Shown here in pieces: positions 1-8,847 of a stretch of 64,000 nt of DNA. Numbering within the stretch: position 1 is the first letter of the stretch; every line of letters begins with the position of its first letter. Source of the stretch: Bordetella genomosp. 8 (GTDB lineage: Bacteria; Pseudomonadota; Gammaproteobacteria; Burkholderiales; Burkholderiaceae_B); assembly GCF_002119685.1 (NCBI RefSeq), contig NZ_CP021108.1, forward strand, positions 744,001-808,000, in the 5' to 3' direction. The position numbers were made by a program, and so were the translations under genes. A model generated the notes under the pieces. The model was not told where the DNA came from. It saw only the letters and a program-made list of their open reading frames with translations, and ran no database searches.

Positions 1-160
1 CACGTATCACCGTGGCAGTGAACGCGCCGCGCGCGGATATGTCGGTGCCCAGCGGCACGGGAATGCGTTCGTCGCCCGGCGTGACGGGGAAGACCACGCC
101 GTAGGGCTCCAGCTGTATATCCCCGGCCTCAGGCCGAACGACGATGTGCCGCAATGCCAT
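1..160 (-). CDS. Unrecognised protein, N-terminal 53 residues only
   Basis: This gene runs off the left edge of the window. It starts with the ATG at 158-160 and begins MALRHIVVRPEAGDIQ, with no signal peptide or membrane segment. Its start lies inside the last codons of the upstream MFS gene (32-nt overlap), so the two are probably translationally coupled and the product probably acts on the substrate that carrier imports. I do not recognise the family from this fragment. The reading frame stays open to position 1. Confidence 0.6.
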   Translation of the reverse strand, partial: MALRHIVVRPEAGDIQLEPYGVVFPVTPGDERIPVPLGTDISARGAFTATVIR

Positions 161-1520
161 GTGATTCCTTGGTGTTGGGGTGGCGCTCGCCGGCGGCCAG
201 CTCGCTGTGCCAGAAGGCCCAGGTCAGCAGCGCGCCCAGTACGACGAAGGCCGCGAAGATGATGCCCGTGGCCGCGTAGCCTCCGGTCACGTCGCGGCTC
301 CAGCCCAGCAGGGGCGGCGCCAGGATGCCGCTCAGGTTCGCCAGCGAATTGATCAGCGCCACGGCAGCGGCGGCCGCCGTGCCGGTGAGCAATGAGGTCG
401 GCAAGGTCCACAGCATGGTGTTGGCGGCGTAGACGCCCGCCGCCGCCACGACCAGGCCGAACAGCGCGGCGGCGTGATTGCCCAGCATCAGCGTGGTGAA
501 GACGAAGCCGACCGCCGCCAGCACGAGCGCCACGCCCAGGTGACGTATCTTCTCGCGCTTCAGGTCGGAGTGCCGCGCCCAGAGATACATGGCGCAGACC
601 CCGCCCAGGTAGGGAAGCACGCTCAGGAATCCCACCGCCGTATTGCTGAAGCCGAAGCTCTTGATGATCTGCGGCAGGAAAAAGGCAATGCCGGTGGTGC
701 CGAATACGATGCAGAACAGGATGCCGGCCAGCAGCAGCACGCCGGGCGAGGTGAACGCCTCCGACAGCTTGTACTTGCGCACGGCTTCCAGGCTGGCACG
801 TTCATGGGCCAGCATGCTTTCCAGCCTGTCGCGTTCGGCCGGCGCCAGCCACGTGGCCTTGGACGGGCGATCGGTCAGCAGCCACAGGCAGGCGATGCCC
901 AGCACCACCGCCGGCAGGGCTTCCACGATGAACATCCACTGCCAGCCCGCCAGGCCGCCGACGCCGTTCATGCCGTCCAGGATGGAACCCGAAATGGGGC
1001 TGCCGATCAGGCCGGAGACGGGGATGGACATCATGAAAATGCTGGTGAAGCGCGCCCGGTAGGACTTGGGGAACCAGTAGCTGATGTACATCACGATGCC
1101 GGGGAAGAATCCCGCCTCGGCCACGCCCAGCAGGAAGCGCAGCGCGTAGAAGCTGGTCTCGCCCTGCACGAAGGCCATGCAGCCCGACACGATGCCCCAG
1201 CTGATCATGATGCGGGCGATCCAACGCCGCGGTCCGACCTTGTCCAGCACGAGGTTGCTGGGGACTTCGAACAGGAAATAACTGACGAAGAACATGCTGG
1301 CGCCGAAGCCATAGACGGCATTCGACAGTCCCAGGTCCGCATTCATCTGCAACGCGGCGAACGAAATGTTCACGCGGTCCAGGTATGCGCACACGTACAG
1401 GATCATGATCAGCGGAATCAGGCGGCGCGCCGCCTTGCCGATGACCTGGCGATCCTCGATCGAGCCGGTGTAGGCGCCGCCGCCGTCCATGCCGGCCACG
1501 CCCTTATTGCCTTGAGCCAT
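129..1520 (-). CDS. MFS transporter, anion:cation symporter type
   Basis: This is a 463-residue inner-membrane carrier of the major facilitator superfamily. The pattern (YLDRVNISFAAL in helix 1, about 12 hydrophobic helices, and the loop motif GPRRWIARIMISWG) resembles the ACS/phthalate permease group that takes up organic anions such as aromatic or sugar acids. The start at 1520 has an AAGGGG Shine-Dalgarno sequence. Its 3' end overlaps the next gene, and it is divergent from an IclR regulator that probably controls it. The substrate cannot be read from the sequence. Confidence 0.9.
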   Translation of the reverse strand: MAQGNKGVAGMDGGGAYTGSIEDRQVIGKAARRLIPLIMILYVCAYLDRVNISFAALQMNADLGLSNAVYGFGASMFFVSYFLFEVPSNLVLDKVGPRRWIARIMISWGIVSGCMAFVQGETSFYALRFLLGVAEAGFFPGIVMYISYWFPKSYRARFTSIFMMSIPVSGLIGSPISGSILDGMNGVGGLAGWQWMFIVEALPAVVLGIACLWLLTDRPSKATWLAPAERDRLESMLAHERASLEAVRKYKLSEAFTSPGVLLLAGILFCIVFGTTGIAFFLPQIIKSFGFSNTAVGFLSVLPYLGGVCAMYLWARHSDLKREKIRHLGVALVLAAVGFVFTTLMLGNHAAALFGLVVAAAGVYAANTMLWTLPTSLLTGTAAAAAVALINSLANLSGILAPPLLGWSRDVTGGYAATGIIFAAFVVLGALLTWAFWHSELAAGERHPNTKESHGIAAHRRSA

Positions 1521-1685
1521 GACTTACCCCTTGGAATATTCGGACCATCGATATGGGTCACTTGATCGTTGCTTCGATATGGGTCGACGCGGCACGATGC
1601 TATGCTCGCGCCACATCGTGAACAATCGCGAATTTCCGGATTCCGGAATATTTGTTCTTGTTTGTGGAAATTCCCTGGGGGACGC
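1521..1685. promoter_or_regulatory. Divergent control region with repeats and palindromes
   Basis: This gap separates the MFS gene from the IclR gene. It holds an 11-bp direct repeat CGATATGGGTC at 1549-1559 and 1575-1585, a perfect palindrome ATTCCGGAAT at 1640-1649, and a second palindrome GGAAATTCC at 1666-1674. IclR proteins bind short dyads with TTCC/GGAA arms, so the two palindromes are plausible autoregulatory operators. This is inference, not a known site. Confidence 0.4.
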
Positions 1686-2438
1686 ATGGAAGAGGCGCCG
1701 ATCGATAAATCGCTGGCCATCATGGAAGCCGTGGCGGGGTCGCGCCGCCCCCTGACGGTGACCGAGATCGCCGAGCTGACCGGGCTGTCCATGCCGACCA
1801 CGCACCGCCTGGTCGTCCAGTTGACGGAGCGCAATGTGTTGGCCCGGCACCTCGCTTCCAAGCGGGTGATGGCCGGCGCCCGCCTGACACGCCTGGGTAT
1901 CGACGCGGTGCAGGCGTCCTTGAACGCCGACCAGCCCCATGCCTTGTTGAAGTCCCTGGCGATGTCGCTGGGCGAGTTCGCCCAGATCAGCATGGTGGTG
2001 GATGGGGAGCTGGTCTGCGTGGACGCCGCCGCGGTGCGCCGGCCCGGTGGGCTGCACCTGGAGCAGGGCAACCGCGGTCCGCTGCACTGCACGTCCATCG
2101 GCAAGCTGCACCTGGCGCATATGCCTGACGACGCGCTGTCGGCGTGGCTGCGATCGTCCACGCGGCGCAAATTCACCAGCAAGACGCTGACCGGCGAGAC
2201 GCGCCTGCGCGCGCACTTCAACGAGATCCGTGCCCAGGGCTGGGCATCCTGCAACGAGGAATGGAACGCGGGGGTGGTGGGCTGCGGGGTGCGGATACCG
2301 CTACGCGGCTCCGCGTTCATCGGGTTATGCGTGTCCGCGCCGACGGCGCGCATGACTTACGAAGAGATGATTGCCAACGTTCCCATCCTGCGCAAGTTCG
2401 CCGGGGACATCGCCCTGGCCTTCGACGCGTCCGCGTGA
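1686..2438 (+). CDS. IclR family transcriptional regulator
   Basis: This is a 250-residue regulator with the usual IclR layout. A winged helix lies at about residues 5-60 (LTVTEIAELTGLSMPTTHRLV), followed by the ligand-binding domain ending in the typical C-terminal pattern (GWASCNEEWNAGVVGCGVRI). The ATG at 1686 was chosen because CTGGGGGA lies just upstream and the helix-turn-helix follows directly. The frame is open further upstream to 1569, but those residues are not IclR-like. It is divergent from the MFS operon, which it probably represses in response to the transported compound. Confidence 0.9.
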   Translation: MEEAPIDKSLAIMEAVAGSRRPLTVTEIAELTGLSMPTTHRLVVQLTERNVLARHLASKRVMAGARLTRLGIDAVQASLNADQPHALLKSLAMSLGEFAQISMVVDGELVCVDAAAVRRPGGLHLEQGNRGPLHCTSIGKLHLAHMPDDALSAWLRSSTRRKFTSKTLTGETRLRAHFNEIRAQGWASCNEEWNAGVVGCGVRIPLRGSAFIGLCVSAPTARMTYEEMIANVPILRKFAGDIALAFDASA

Positions 2439-2463
2439 CCGGTCGTGCGCCGGGTGTCGTCGC

Positions 2464-3174
2464 CTACCGCGCGGGGGCGGGCGCCATGCCGATCTTTTCC
2501 TTCAGCGCCGCGGTGCGGCCGGACGCAAGATAAGCCAGGAAACTCGCCGCCTCCTTGCATGCCGGAGCGGCCGCGCATACCGCGCCTGAAAAAACGGTGC
2601 TGATCTCCGCCCCTGGCGGCATGTCCCCCAGGATCCGTATGCCCGGCATGCCCAGCAGCTCGCTGCGCTGCTGCAGGCCCAGCTGCACGGTCCCGTCGGC
2701 GATCAGCTTGGCCACGGGAACGCCGGGCGGCGCCTGCACCAGCTTGGGCGCGAGCGCGTCGTGCATGCCCCATTCCTTGATCAGCGAGATCAAGGCCACG
2801 CCGCTGGGTCCTGTCGAATAGCCGATGCGCGCCGCGGAAGACATCAGCGCGCGCAGGTCGTCTGCCCGCTCGAACGCGACCGCGGGCGCGGTCTCGGCCA
2901 TCGCGGCGGCGACCTGGGAAAGGGCGATGGGCGTCATCGTGGACGGCTCGACCTTGCCGGCGTTGGCCAGGGCGTCCAGCGCGTCCTGGGCCAGGATGAC
3001 CACGTCGAACGGTTCGCCATCCGACACGCGTTTCGCCGCCAGGACGCCGCCCACCGACTGGAGCGTGACGGAAATTCCCGATTGGGTGTGGAAGTCCGCT
3101 GCCGCTTCTTCGAGCAGGCGTTTGGTCGCCATCGACGAAATGCAGGTGAGGTTTGCCATGATGGGGGTCGCCAT
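2464..3174 (-). CDS. ModA-like substrate-binding protein without a signal peptide
   Basis: This 236-residue protein looks like the type II periplasmic binding fold of ModA-type proteins: EEAAADFHTQSGISV, then a mid-domain GEPFDVVILAQDALD, and a C-terminal tail of the type KEAASFLAYLASG. No hydrophobic export signal is visible before the domain (MATPIMANLTCISSMATKRL), so it may stay in the cytoplasm. It lies 6 nt after the GlxA-type regulator gene and is probably co-transcribed. No ABC permease or ATPase is nearby. A ligand sensor or scavenging role is possible; the function is unproven. Confidence 0.75.
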   Translation of the reverse strand: MATPIMANLTCISSMATKRLLEEAAADFHTQSGISVTLQSVGGVLAAKRVSDGEPFDVVILAQDALDALANAGKVEPSTMTPIALSQVAAAMAETAPAVAFERADDLRALMSSAARIGYSTGPSGVALISLIKEWGMHDALAPKLVQAPPGVPVAKLIADGTVQLGLQQRSELLGMPGIRILGDMPPGAEISTVFSGAVCAAAPACKEAASFLAYLASGRTAALKEKIGMAPAPAR

Positions 3175-3180
3175 GATTTT

Positions 3181-4203
3181 CTAAGTCTGGGTTTGCCCGA
3201 TCATAAACCGCGCCGCATATTCCCTGGGCGTGACACCCGGACGCCGGAGAAATGCCTTGCGCAGCACGGCGACGCTGCTGTAGCCGCATTGCCTGGCGAT
3301 GTCCTCCATCGTCTGGCCGCCCAGTTCGAGCGCCCGGCGGGCCGCTTCCAGGCGAACGTCTTCCACATACCTGGCCGGCGTGGTGTTGAGCTCTCGCCGG
3401 AACATCCTGATCGCGGTGCGTACGCTGGTGGCCAGCCTGTCCGCCAACGTTTCGGTGGAGAGATCCAAGTGCAGGTGTTCGCCTATCCACACGCATAGTT
3501 CTGCCAGCCTGGAGGCCGATCCTTGCTGGGACTGCAAGGCCACGCTGAATTGCGCCTGTCCGCCTGGCCGCCGCAGGAACAAAACCAGATTCCTCGCGAT
3601 GTCGAGCGCCACCGGGTCTCCCAGATCCTCCGCCACCAGCCCGAGCGCCAAGTCGATACCGGCGGCGATCCCGGCGGAGGTATAGAACGCGCCATCCTTG
3701 ATCCAGATGGGTTCGGGCTCGACCTTGACGCGCGGATAGCGTTCAGCAAGCTGACGGGTCATCCGCCAGTGCGTGGTGGCACGCCGGCCATCCAGCAGGC
3801 CAGCTTCGGCCAGGACGAAGGCGCCGACGCAGATCGCGCACACTCGCCGCGCCTCCGGCGCGACCCGTCGAAGCCAGCGCATCGCGGCGTCGGTCAGCCC
3901 CGTCAGGGGCTTGAAACCAGCCGTCACGATCAGGGTGTCGATCGGCAGGCGGGATCGTCGCACTTCGGCGAGTGTCTTGTGCGCCTTGATGGTGATGCGC
4001 GATTCCGTCTCTAGATCGGTCGTCGCCCCGGCGCTGACCAGTTCGAATCGATACGGCGAGCCTTCGTGCAGCAGGTTGGCCAGGGTGAAGACTTCCGCGG
4101 GGCCGACGACGTCAAGCGCGTCCGCCGGCTGCAGGACGAGCATCACGACGCGCCGGGGAGCGTTCCGCGGCGGTGTCGGTTTCGAACGGGTGCGTTGGGG
4201 CAT
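3181..4203 (-). CDS. GlxA family transcriptional regulator (DJ-1/PfpI domain plus AraC HTH)
   Basis: The 340-residue protein has an N-terminal DJ-1/PfpI-like domain at about residues 18-190, with the nucleophile-elbow-like segment CAICVGAFVLAEAGLLDG. A C-terminal AraC-type double helix-turn-helix follows at about 225-325 (LADRLATSVRTAIRMFRREL and MEDIARQCGYSSVAVLRKAF). Such proteins activate catabolic genes, for example those for choline, carnitine or arginine, after sensing a small molecule. It heads an operon with the ModA-like gene and diverges from the NmrA-type reductase. The start ATG is at 4201-4203. Confidence 0.9.
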   Translation of the reverse strand: MPQRTRSKPTPPRNAPRRVVMLVLQPADALDVVGPAEVFTLANLLHEGSPYRFELVSAGATTDLETESRITIKAHKTLAEVRRSRLPIDTLIVTAGFKPLTGLTDAAMRWLRRVAPEARRVCAICVGAFVLAEAGLLDGRRATTHWRMTRQLAERYPRVKVEPEPIWIKDGAFYTSAGIAAGIDLALGLVAEDLGDPVALDIARNLVLFLRRPGGQAQFSVALQSQQGSASRLAELCVWIGEHLHLDLSTETLADRLATSVRTAIRMFRRELNTTPARYVEDVRLEAARRALELGGQTMEDIARQCGYSSVAVLRKAFLRRPGVTPREYAARFMIGQTQT

Positions 4204-4343
4204 GGCGGGATTCTTCGGGGCTCAACGGACTCGACTGATTCGGTCGCGACCGCTTGATTCTGGCACGAAACGACCGAAAAGAGTCATTCATGCCATGTTG
4301 TGCCTGGCTAGACTGCAAGGATCCCAACGGTGAAGGAAAGACG

Positions 4344-5225
4344 ATGAGCCAGGCGGAATATCTCGTGAGCGGCGCGACAGGCCGCACGGGCGGCGTCGCG
4401 ATCGACACGCTGCTCGACATGAACAAGCGGGTGCGCGCCTACGTGCGCAAGGACGGTGAACAAGCCGCCGCGTTACGAAACAGGGGCGTGGAGATCGCCA
4501 TCGGCGACTTCACCGATATCGATGCGATCCGGACCGCCATGCAGGGGGTGCGTTCCGCCTACTTCCTGCATCCGATCAGCCCCGGCATTGTCCAGGCCAG
4601 CGCCTTTTTCGCGCAGGCCGCGAAGGAAGCGGGACTGCAGGCGATCGTCAACATGTCGCAGATATCCGCGAGGCGCGAATCGAAAAGCAATGCGGCGCGC
4701 GATCACTGGATCTCGGAACGGGTGTTCGACGCATGGGGGGTTCCCACCACGCATATCAGGCCGACGTTCTTCGCCGATTGGCTGGTGTACCCGCATTTCG
4801 CCAAGGAAATCCGGGCGCGGAAGCGGGTGGAATTTCCCTTCGGAGAGGGGCGCCACGCGCCGATCAGCACCGATGACCAGGGCCGCGTCATCGCGCACAT
4901 CCTGGCCAAGCCGGCCGGCCATGAAGGCAAGATCTACACGCTGCATGGCCCGCGTGAAATGAACCATCACGAGATAGCGGCCGAAATGAGCGAGGCGTTG
5001 GGGGAAAAGATATCGTATGCGCCCCTGTCGATCGCGGAATTCCGCGAGCGTATGGAAGGCACCTATGGCTTCAATGCTTTCCTGACCCAGCATCTGGTCG
5101 AAGTGGCGCAGGACTATCAGAACGGCGTTTTTGCCGGGACCAACGATGCGGTGGAACGGATCACCGGTCAACCGGCCCTGTCAGTGCGTGAGTTCATCAG
5201 CAGGAACAGGCAGGCGTTCGCCTGA
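4344..5225 (+). CDS. NmrA-like NAD(P)-binding oxidoreductase
   Basis: This 293-residue atypical short-chain dehydrogenase has the dinucleotide-binding motif GATGRTGG near the N-terminus, followed by the NmrA/HSCARG-style segments GDFTDIDAI and NMSQISAR. Proteins of this kind bind NAD(P)H and act either as redox sensors or as quinone/azo reductases. The ATG at 4344 has a GAAGGAAAG ribosome site just upstream; the open frame before it has no such signal. It is divergent from the GlxA-type regulator, which may control it. Confidence 0.8.
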   Translation: MSQAEYLVSGATGRTGGVAIDTLLDMNKRVRAYVRKDGEQAAALRNRGVEIAIGDFTDIDAIRTAMQGVRSAYFLHPISPGIVQASAFFAQAAKEAGLQAIVNMSQISARRESKSNAARDHWISERVFDAWGVPTTHIRPTFFADWLVYPHFAKEIRARKRVEFPFGEGRHAPISTDDQGRVIAHILAKPAGHEGKIYTLHGPREMNHHEIAAEMSEALGEKISYAPLSIAEFRERMEGTYGFNAFLTQHLVEVAQDYQNGVFAGTNDAVERITGQPALSVREFISRNRQAFA

Positions 5226-5241
5226 GGACAGGAGCGACAAC

Positions 5242-5264
5242 GACCCGCCTGGCGGGTCTCTTCC
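5242..5264 (+). terminator. Intrinsic terminator-like hairpin
   Basis: GACCCGC and GCGGGTC pair around a CTG loop at 5242-5258, followed by TCTTCC. It sits 16 nt after the reductase stop codon and just before the convergent LysR gene ends, so it could serve both. The T tract is short. Confidence 0.5.
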
Positions 5265-6175
5265 TATGCATGCTCCGGCGCCAGGTCCAGTATCTGTTCG
5301 CTAATCAAGGATTGGAATTCATCGGCCAGCGCCATGGGAACGGCGTTTTCCGCGCGCATGCAGGCGTATTGCGACACCAGCCGCTCCTTCAATGGCCGTT
5401 GCACGATGCGTGGGTCGCCCTGCGGCATCGGCGTCCAGGCCGATACCAGGCCGATACCCGAAGCTTCCGCCGCCAGCCCGCAGATCAACGGTGATGTAGG
5501 CGTCTCCGCAATCACGTCCGGCGTGATGCCCTGGCGGTTGAAGGCATCGTCGATCTGGTAGCGCAGATAGCTCTGCGGGGAAGGAAGCACCAGCCGTTCG
5601 CCATCCAGGTCGCGCAACGCGATCCGCTCCGAGGCCGCCAGCCTGTGGCGCGCGGGTATGACCGCGACGATGCGACACGGCGGCAGGGCTTGCACGCTGA
5701 CGCCGGACTTCGACATCGGCAGTTCGACCAGGCCGATGTCGAACTGCCGTGTCGCCACCAGTTCGGCGATCTGTGTGGATGGCAAGGTCTGCACGAAGAC
5801 GCGAACCTTGGGACGCGTCTTCAGGAACGACGCGATCACCTTGGGGATGAACCAATGCGCCAGCGCGGGCAGCGTGGCGACACGCAGCGCGCCCGCGCGA
5901 TGATGGCCGATGTCATATGCCACCTGCGTGATCCGCTCGATGCCGACGTACAGATGCTCCACTTCGCGATACAGCGCTTCGGCTTCCGACGTCGGCACGA
6001 GCCGCCGTCCCTTGCGCTGGAACAGCGCATAACCCAAGCGGAGTTCGAGCAGCGCGATGGTGCGGCTGACGCCGGGTTGCGTGACGTTCAGCAGCCGGGC
6101 CGCGCCCACGACGCTGCCGGAAATCATGACCGCCCGGAACGCCTCGATATGGCGCATATTCATGTCGATTTTCAT
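5264..6175 (-). CDS. LysR family transcriptional regulator
   Basis: The 303-residue protein has a LysR winged helix at about residues 5-65 (VVGAARLLNVTQPGVSRTIALLE) and the usual effector domain after it (HHRAGALRVATLPALAHWFIP). The start at 6175 has GAGG seven bases upstream. It is divergent from the MmgE/PrpD - Bug - amidase operon and is the obvious candidate to control it. The likely inducer is the compound bound by the Bug receptor, which is unknown. Confidence 0.92.
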   Translation of the reverse strand: MKIDMNMRHIEAFRAVMISGSVVGAARLLNVTQPGVSRTIALLELRLGYALFQRKGRRLVPTSEAEALYREVEHLYVGIERITQVAYDIGHHRAGALRVATLPALAHWFIPKVIASFLKTRPKVRVFVQTLPSTQIAELVATRQFDIGLVELPMSKSGVSVQALPPCRIVAVIPARHRLAASERIALRDLDGERLVLPSPQSYLRYQIDDAFNRQGITPDVIAETPTSPLICGLAAEASGIGLVSAWTPMPQGDPRIVQRPLKERLVSQYACMRAENAVPMALADEFQSLISEQILDLAPEHA

Positions 6176-6176
6176 A

Positions 6177-6193
6177 TATACCTCAAAGGCATA
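6177..6193. promoter_or_regulatory. Possible LysR-type operator
   Basis: TATACC and GGCATA form an imperfect dyad (one mismatch) around five bases, 1 nt upstream of the LysR start and within the divergent gap. LysR proteins bind T-N11-A dyads in such positions. The rest of the gap (6194-6308) is AT-rich around 6209-6243 and may carry the operon promoter. Confidence 0.3.
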
Positions 6194-6308
6194 AGCAGGC
6201 GTTGATTCTTGACTATTTTGCGCCCGGACTGCTGTCTATTATTCACGGGCTTGTTGTTGATACGTAGTGTGCCGGGAAGGATATCCGGACCACGATACCC
6301 GTGAGAAT

Positions 6309-7769
6309 ATGCTTAAAAGTGATGAATCAGGGGTCATGGGGGCGGGAACGGACGCGCCGCGCGCGCCGGCCCCGCACGGCCATCGGGTGCCGCATGCCGG
6401 GCTGGCGCTGCGGCTGGGGCGTTATGTCGCCGACCTGGATGGTCGCGCCATCGACGCACCCACCCGTGAGGCCGTGTGGCGTTGCGTGCTGGACGCGCTT
6501 GCGAGCGCGGGCGCCGCGCTGGGCTTGCCCGCGGTAATGGCGGCGCAGGAGACCGCGTTGGCGCTGTACGGCCCCGGCCATGTGCCCCTGTGGTTTACGG
6601 GCAGGCCGGCCAGCATGGCCGCGGCCCTGTTCGCCAACAGCGCGGCCACGGCGGCGCTCGACCTGGACGACGGTTATCGGCAGGCGCGCGGACACCCGGG
6701 CGCGGCGGTCATTCCCACCGCGCTCGCCCTGCTGGGCGAGGACCCGCGCCGCACCGTCGCGGACCTGGTGGCGGCGATCGTCGCCGGATATGAGGTCGGC
6801 CTGCGCCTGGCCATGGCCAGGCCAGGCTACGCCCCGTCGGGCGCGTGGTCGGGATACGCGGTGGTGGCCACGGCGGCGAAGATGCTGGGCCTGGATCCCG
6901 CGGTGATCGCGCATGCCCTGGCGATCGCCGCCCAGACGGCGCCCGCCTTGCCCGCGCTGGCGGGCATTGCCGGTTCCGACGTGAAAGAGGGCATCGCGGC
7001 CGGCGTCGCTGCCGGCTGGGCCGCGTTGCGTCTGGCGATGGCGGGGTACGAAGGTCCTGTTGCCGCGCTGGATGACGGGCGGCTGTTCGATGCCGGCATC
7101 GCGCTGCACGACTTGGGCGGCGCGCCCCTGATCCAGGGGACCTACTTCAAGCCTTACGGATGCTGCCGCCATATTCACGCGCCATTGGATGCATGGCTGC
7201 ATCTGCGGGCCAGGCATGGCCTGGAGGCCGCGGATGTCGCCGGGATGCAGGTCCGCACCTATCGCGCCACGTTCAACCTGTCCAACAGCCCGACCCCGGG
7301 CACGCTGGTGGAAGCGCAGTACAGCGTTCCATATTGCCTGGCCTTGTGCGCGTTGCACGGCAGCGATGCCTTGGTCCCGCTGCAGGCGATACACCTGGGC
7401 GACCCTGGCGTACGAGACCTGGCGGCGCGGATTTCCGTCGTGCATGACGCCGGGGTAGAAGCGCTTTTTCCCGCCCGCTCACCGGCCAGCGTCACCGTCA
7501 GCCTCAAGGACGGACGGCGCCTGGCATCGCCCGTGATGGACCCGCGCGGCGACCCCGCCACGGCGCTGGAATGGGCCGATCTGGTAACCAAGTTCCGCGT
7601 AGCCACGCGCGCCGGGCTGTCGCCTGTCAGGCAGCAGGCGCTCCTGGATGCGATCGCTGAACTGCGTAACGGCGACAGCGTACCGCTGGCGGGAGCGTTG
7701 GGCGCATCGGGCGTCCTCGGTGTGCCAGGTTGGACGGACCCACAACATCGCAAGGGAGATCACCCATGA
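6309..7769 (+). CDS. MmgE/PrpD family protein
   Basis: This 486-residue protein resembles the MmgE/PrpD superfamily, which includes 2-methylcitrate dehydratase, iminodisuccinate epimerase and cis-aconitate decarboxylase. Family-like segments include DLDDGYRQARGHPGAAVIP near residue 120 and FKPYGCCRHIHAPLDA near 285. It probably dehydrates or epimerises a carboxylic acid. The start is uncertain: ATG at 6309 is used here, a GTG at 6267 and an ATG at 6336 are in frame, and none has a strong ribosome site. Its stop overlaps the Bug receptor start (ATGA), which ties the two into one operon. Confidence 0.85.
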   Translation: MLKSDESGVMGAGTDAPRAPAPHGHRVPHAGLALRLGRYVADLDGRAIDAPTREAVWRCVLDALASAGAALGLPAVMAAQETALALYGPGHVPLWFTGRPASMAAALFANSAATAALDLDDGYRQARGHPGAAVIPTALALLGEDPRRTVADLVAAIVAGYEVGLRLAMARPGYAPSGAWSGYAVVATAAKMLGLDPAVIAHALAIAAQTAPALPALAGIAGSDVKEGIAAGVAAGWAALRLAMAGYEGPVAALDDGRLFDAGIALHDLGGAPLIQGTYFKPYGCCRHIHAPLDAWLHLRARHGLEAADVAGMQVRTYRATFNLSNSPTPGTLVEAQYSVPYCLALCALHGSDALVPLQAIHLGDPGVRDLAARISVVHDAGVEALFPARSPASVTVSLKDGRRLASPVMDPRGDPATALEWADLVTKFRVATRAGLSPVRQQALLDAIAELRNGDSVPLAGALGASGVLGVPGWTDPQHRKGDHP

Positions 7770-8773
7770 CCAATACGAGCCATCGTATCGATCGCCGGCG
7801 CCGCACGGTGCTGCGCTCGGCTTTCCTGCTGGCGGCCTCGGCGGCCGCTGGCATCGGCGTTGCCCAGGACTTTCCCGTCAAGCCCATCCGGCTGATCGTA
7901 CCGGCGCCGCCGGGTGGCGGCACGGATGCCATGGCGCGGCTGCTGGCCAATGCGCTGGCGGATTCGGCCAAGTGGAACGTCGTGGCGGAAAACCGTCCCG
8001 GCGGGGGTGGGAACATCGGGTTCGACCAGGCCTTCCGTTCGACGCCGGACGGCTACACGCTGGCCCTGGGCGAGTCCAGCAATATGATCGTCAACGAGTT
8101 TCTCTATCACCGCATACCGTACGACATCGAGAAAGACATGCAGCCCATCGCGCTGCTCGCGAGGGTGCCGCTGGTGTTGATCGTTGCCGCCAATGGACCC
8201 TACGGCAGCGTCGCGGACCTTGCGGCCGCCGCACGGAAAAAGAAGATCACGTTCGCCTCGTCCGGCAACGGTACCCTGGCGCATCTGATGGGCGAGCGAT
8301 GGAAAGGCCAGGCCGGACTGGACATGCTGCACGTGCCTTACCGGGGCGCCGCGCCTGCCCTGACGGACCTGATCGGCGGCCAGGTCGATATGTTCTTCGC
8401 ATCGGTGCCGGTGGCCTTGCCGATGATCAAGGGCGGCAAGGTTCGCGCGCTGGCCGTGACGGCGCCGCATCGGCTCGGCAGCCTGGCGGACGTGCCGACC
8501 ATGGCGCAGGCGGGTTATCCCGGCATGGAAGCGAGTGTCGTGTTCGGCCTCGTCGGTCCGGCGGGCATACCCGCCCCTGTCGTCAACCAAATCAACGCCC
8601 AGGTGAACAAGGCCATGCAGGGGCCGGCGGTTGCCAACCAGTTGCTGGTCATGGGCATCGATCGCCCGCCTGGAACCTCGGGCGGAGATCCCGCTTCCTT
8701 CGCCGCGCTGTTGCGAGAGGAACGCGCGCTGTGGGCGCCGGTGGTCAAGGCTTCGGGCGCGCAGGTCGACTAG
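7766..8773 (+). CDS. Bug family tripartite tricarboxylate transporter receptor
   Basis: This is a 335-residue periplasmic solute-binding protein of the Bug (TctC-like) family. After an N-terminal arginine-rich signal (RRRRTVLRS, then a hydrophobic stretch ending near GIGVAQ), it has the family start FPVKPIRLIVPAPPGGGTD and the later pattern VAENRPGGGGNIG and YRGAAPALTDLIGGQ. The signal resembles a Tat leader. Bug receptors bind carboxylates and amides, and here the MmgE/PrpD and amidase neighbours suggest a carboxylic or amide substrate. No TctA/TctB membrane genes are beside it. Confidence 0.93.
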   Translation: MTNTSHRIDRRRRTVLRSAFLLAASAAAGIGVAQDFPVKPIRLIVPAPPGGGTDAMARLLANALADSAKWNVVAENRPGGGGNIGFDQAFRSTPDGYTLALGESSNMIVNEFLYHRIPYDIEKDMQPIALLARVPLVLIVAANGPYGSVADLAAAARKKKITFASSGNGTLAHLMGERWKGQAGLDMLHVPYRGAAPALTDLIGGQVDMFFASVPVALPMIKGGKVRALAVTAPHRLGSLADVPTMAQAGYPGMEASVVFGLVGPAGIPAPVVNQINAQVNKAMQGPAVANQLLVMGIDRPPGTSGGDPASFAALLREERALWAPVVKASGAQVD

Positions 8774-8847
8774 CCGGGCAGGCCTCCAGCCAGCGAACCC
8801 CGCCGCTTTCCGTTTCACCACGTCTGTTCTTGAGGAGGCATGCCATC

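Noticed and set aside
474..1565. Plus-strand open frame of 363 codons opposite the MFS gene
   Set aside because: It lies antisense to a clear membrane carrier and has the His/Gln/Arg-rich make-up of a shadow frame.
7648..8847. Open frame continuous with the amidase but starting 1200 nt earlier
   Set aside because: It overlaps the MmgE/PrpD and Bug genes in another frame and has no recognisable protein features; the amidase has its own ribosome site at 8848.
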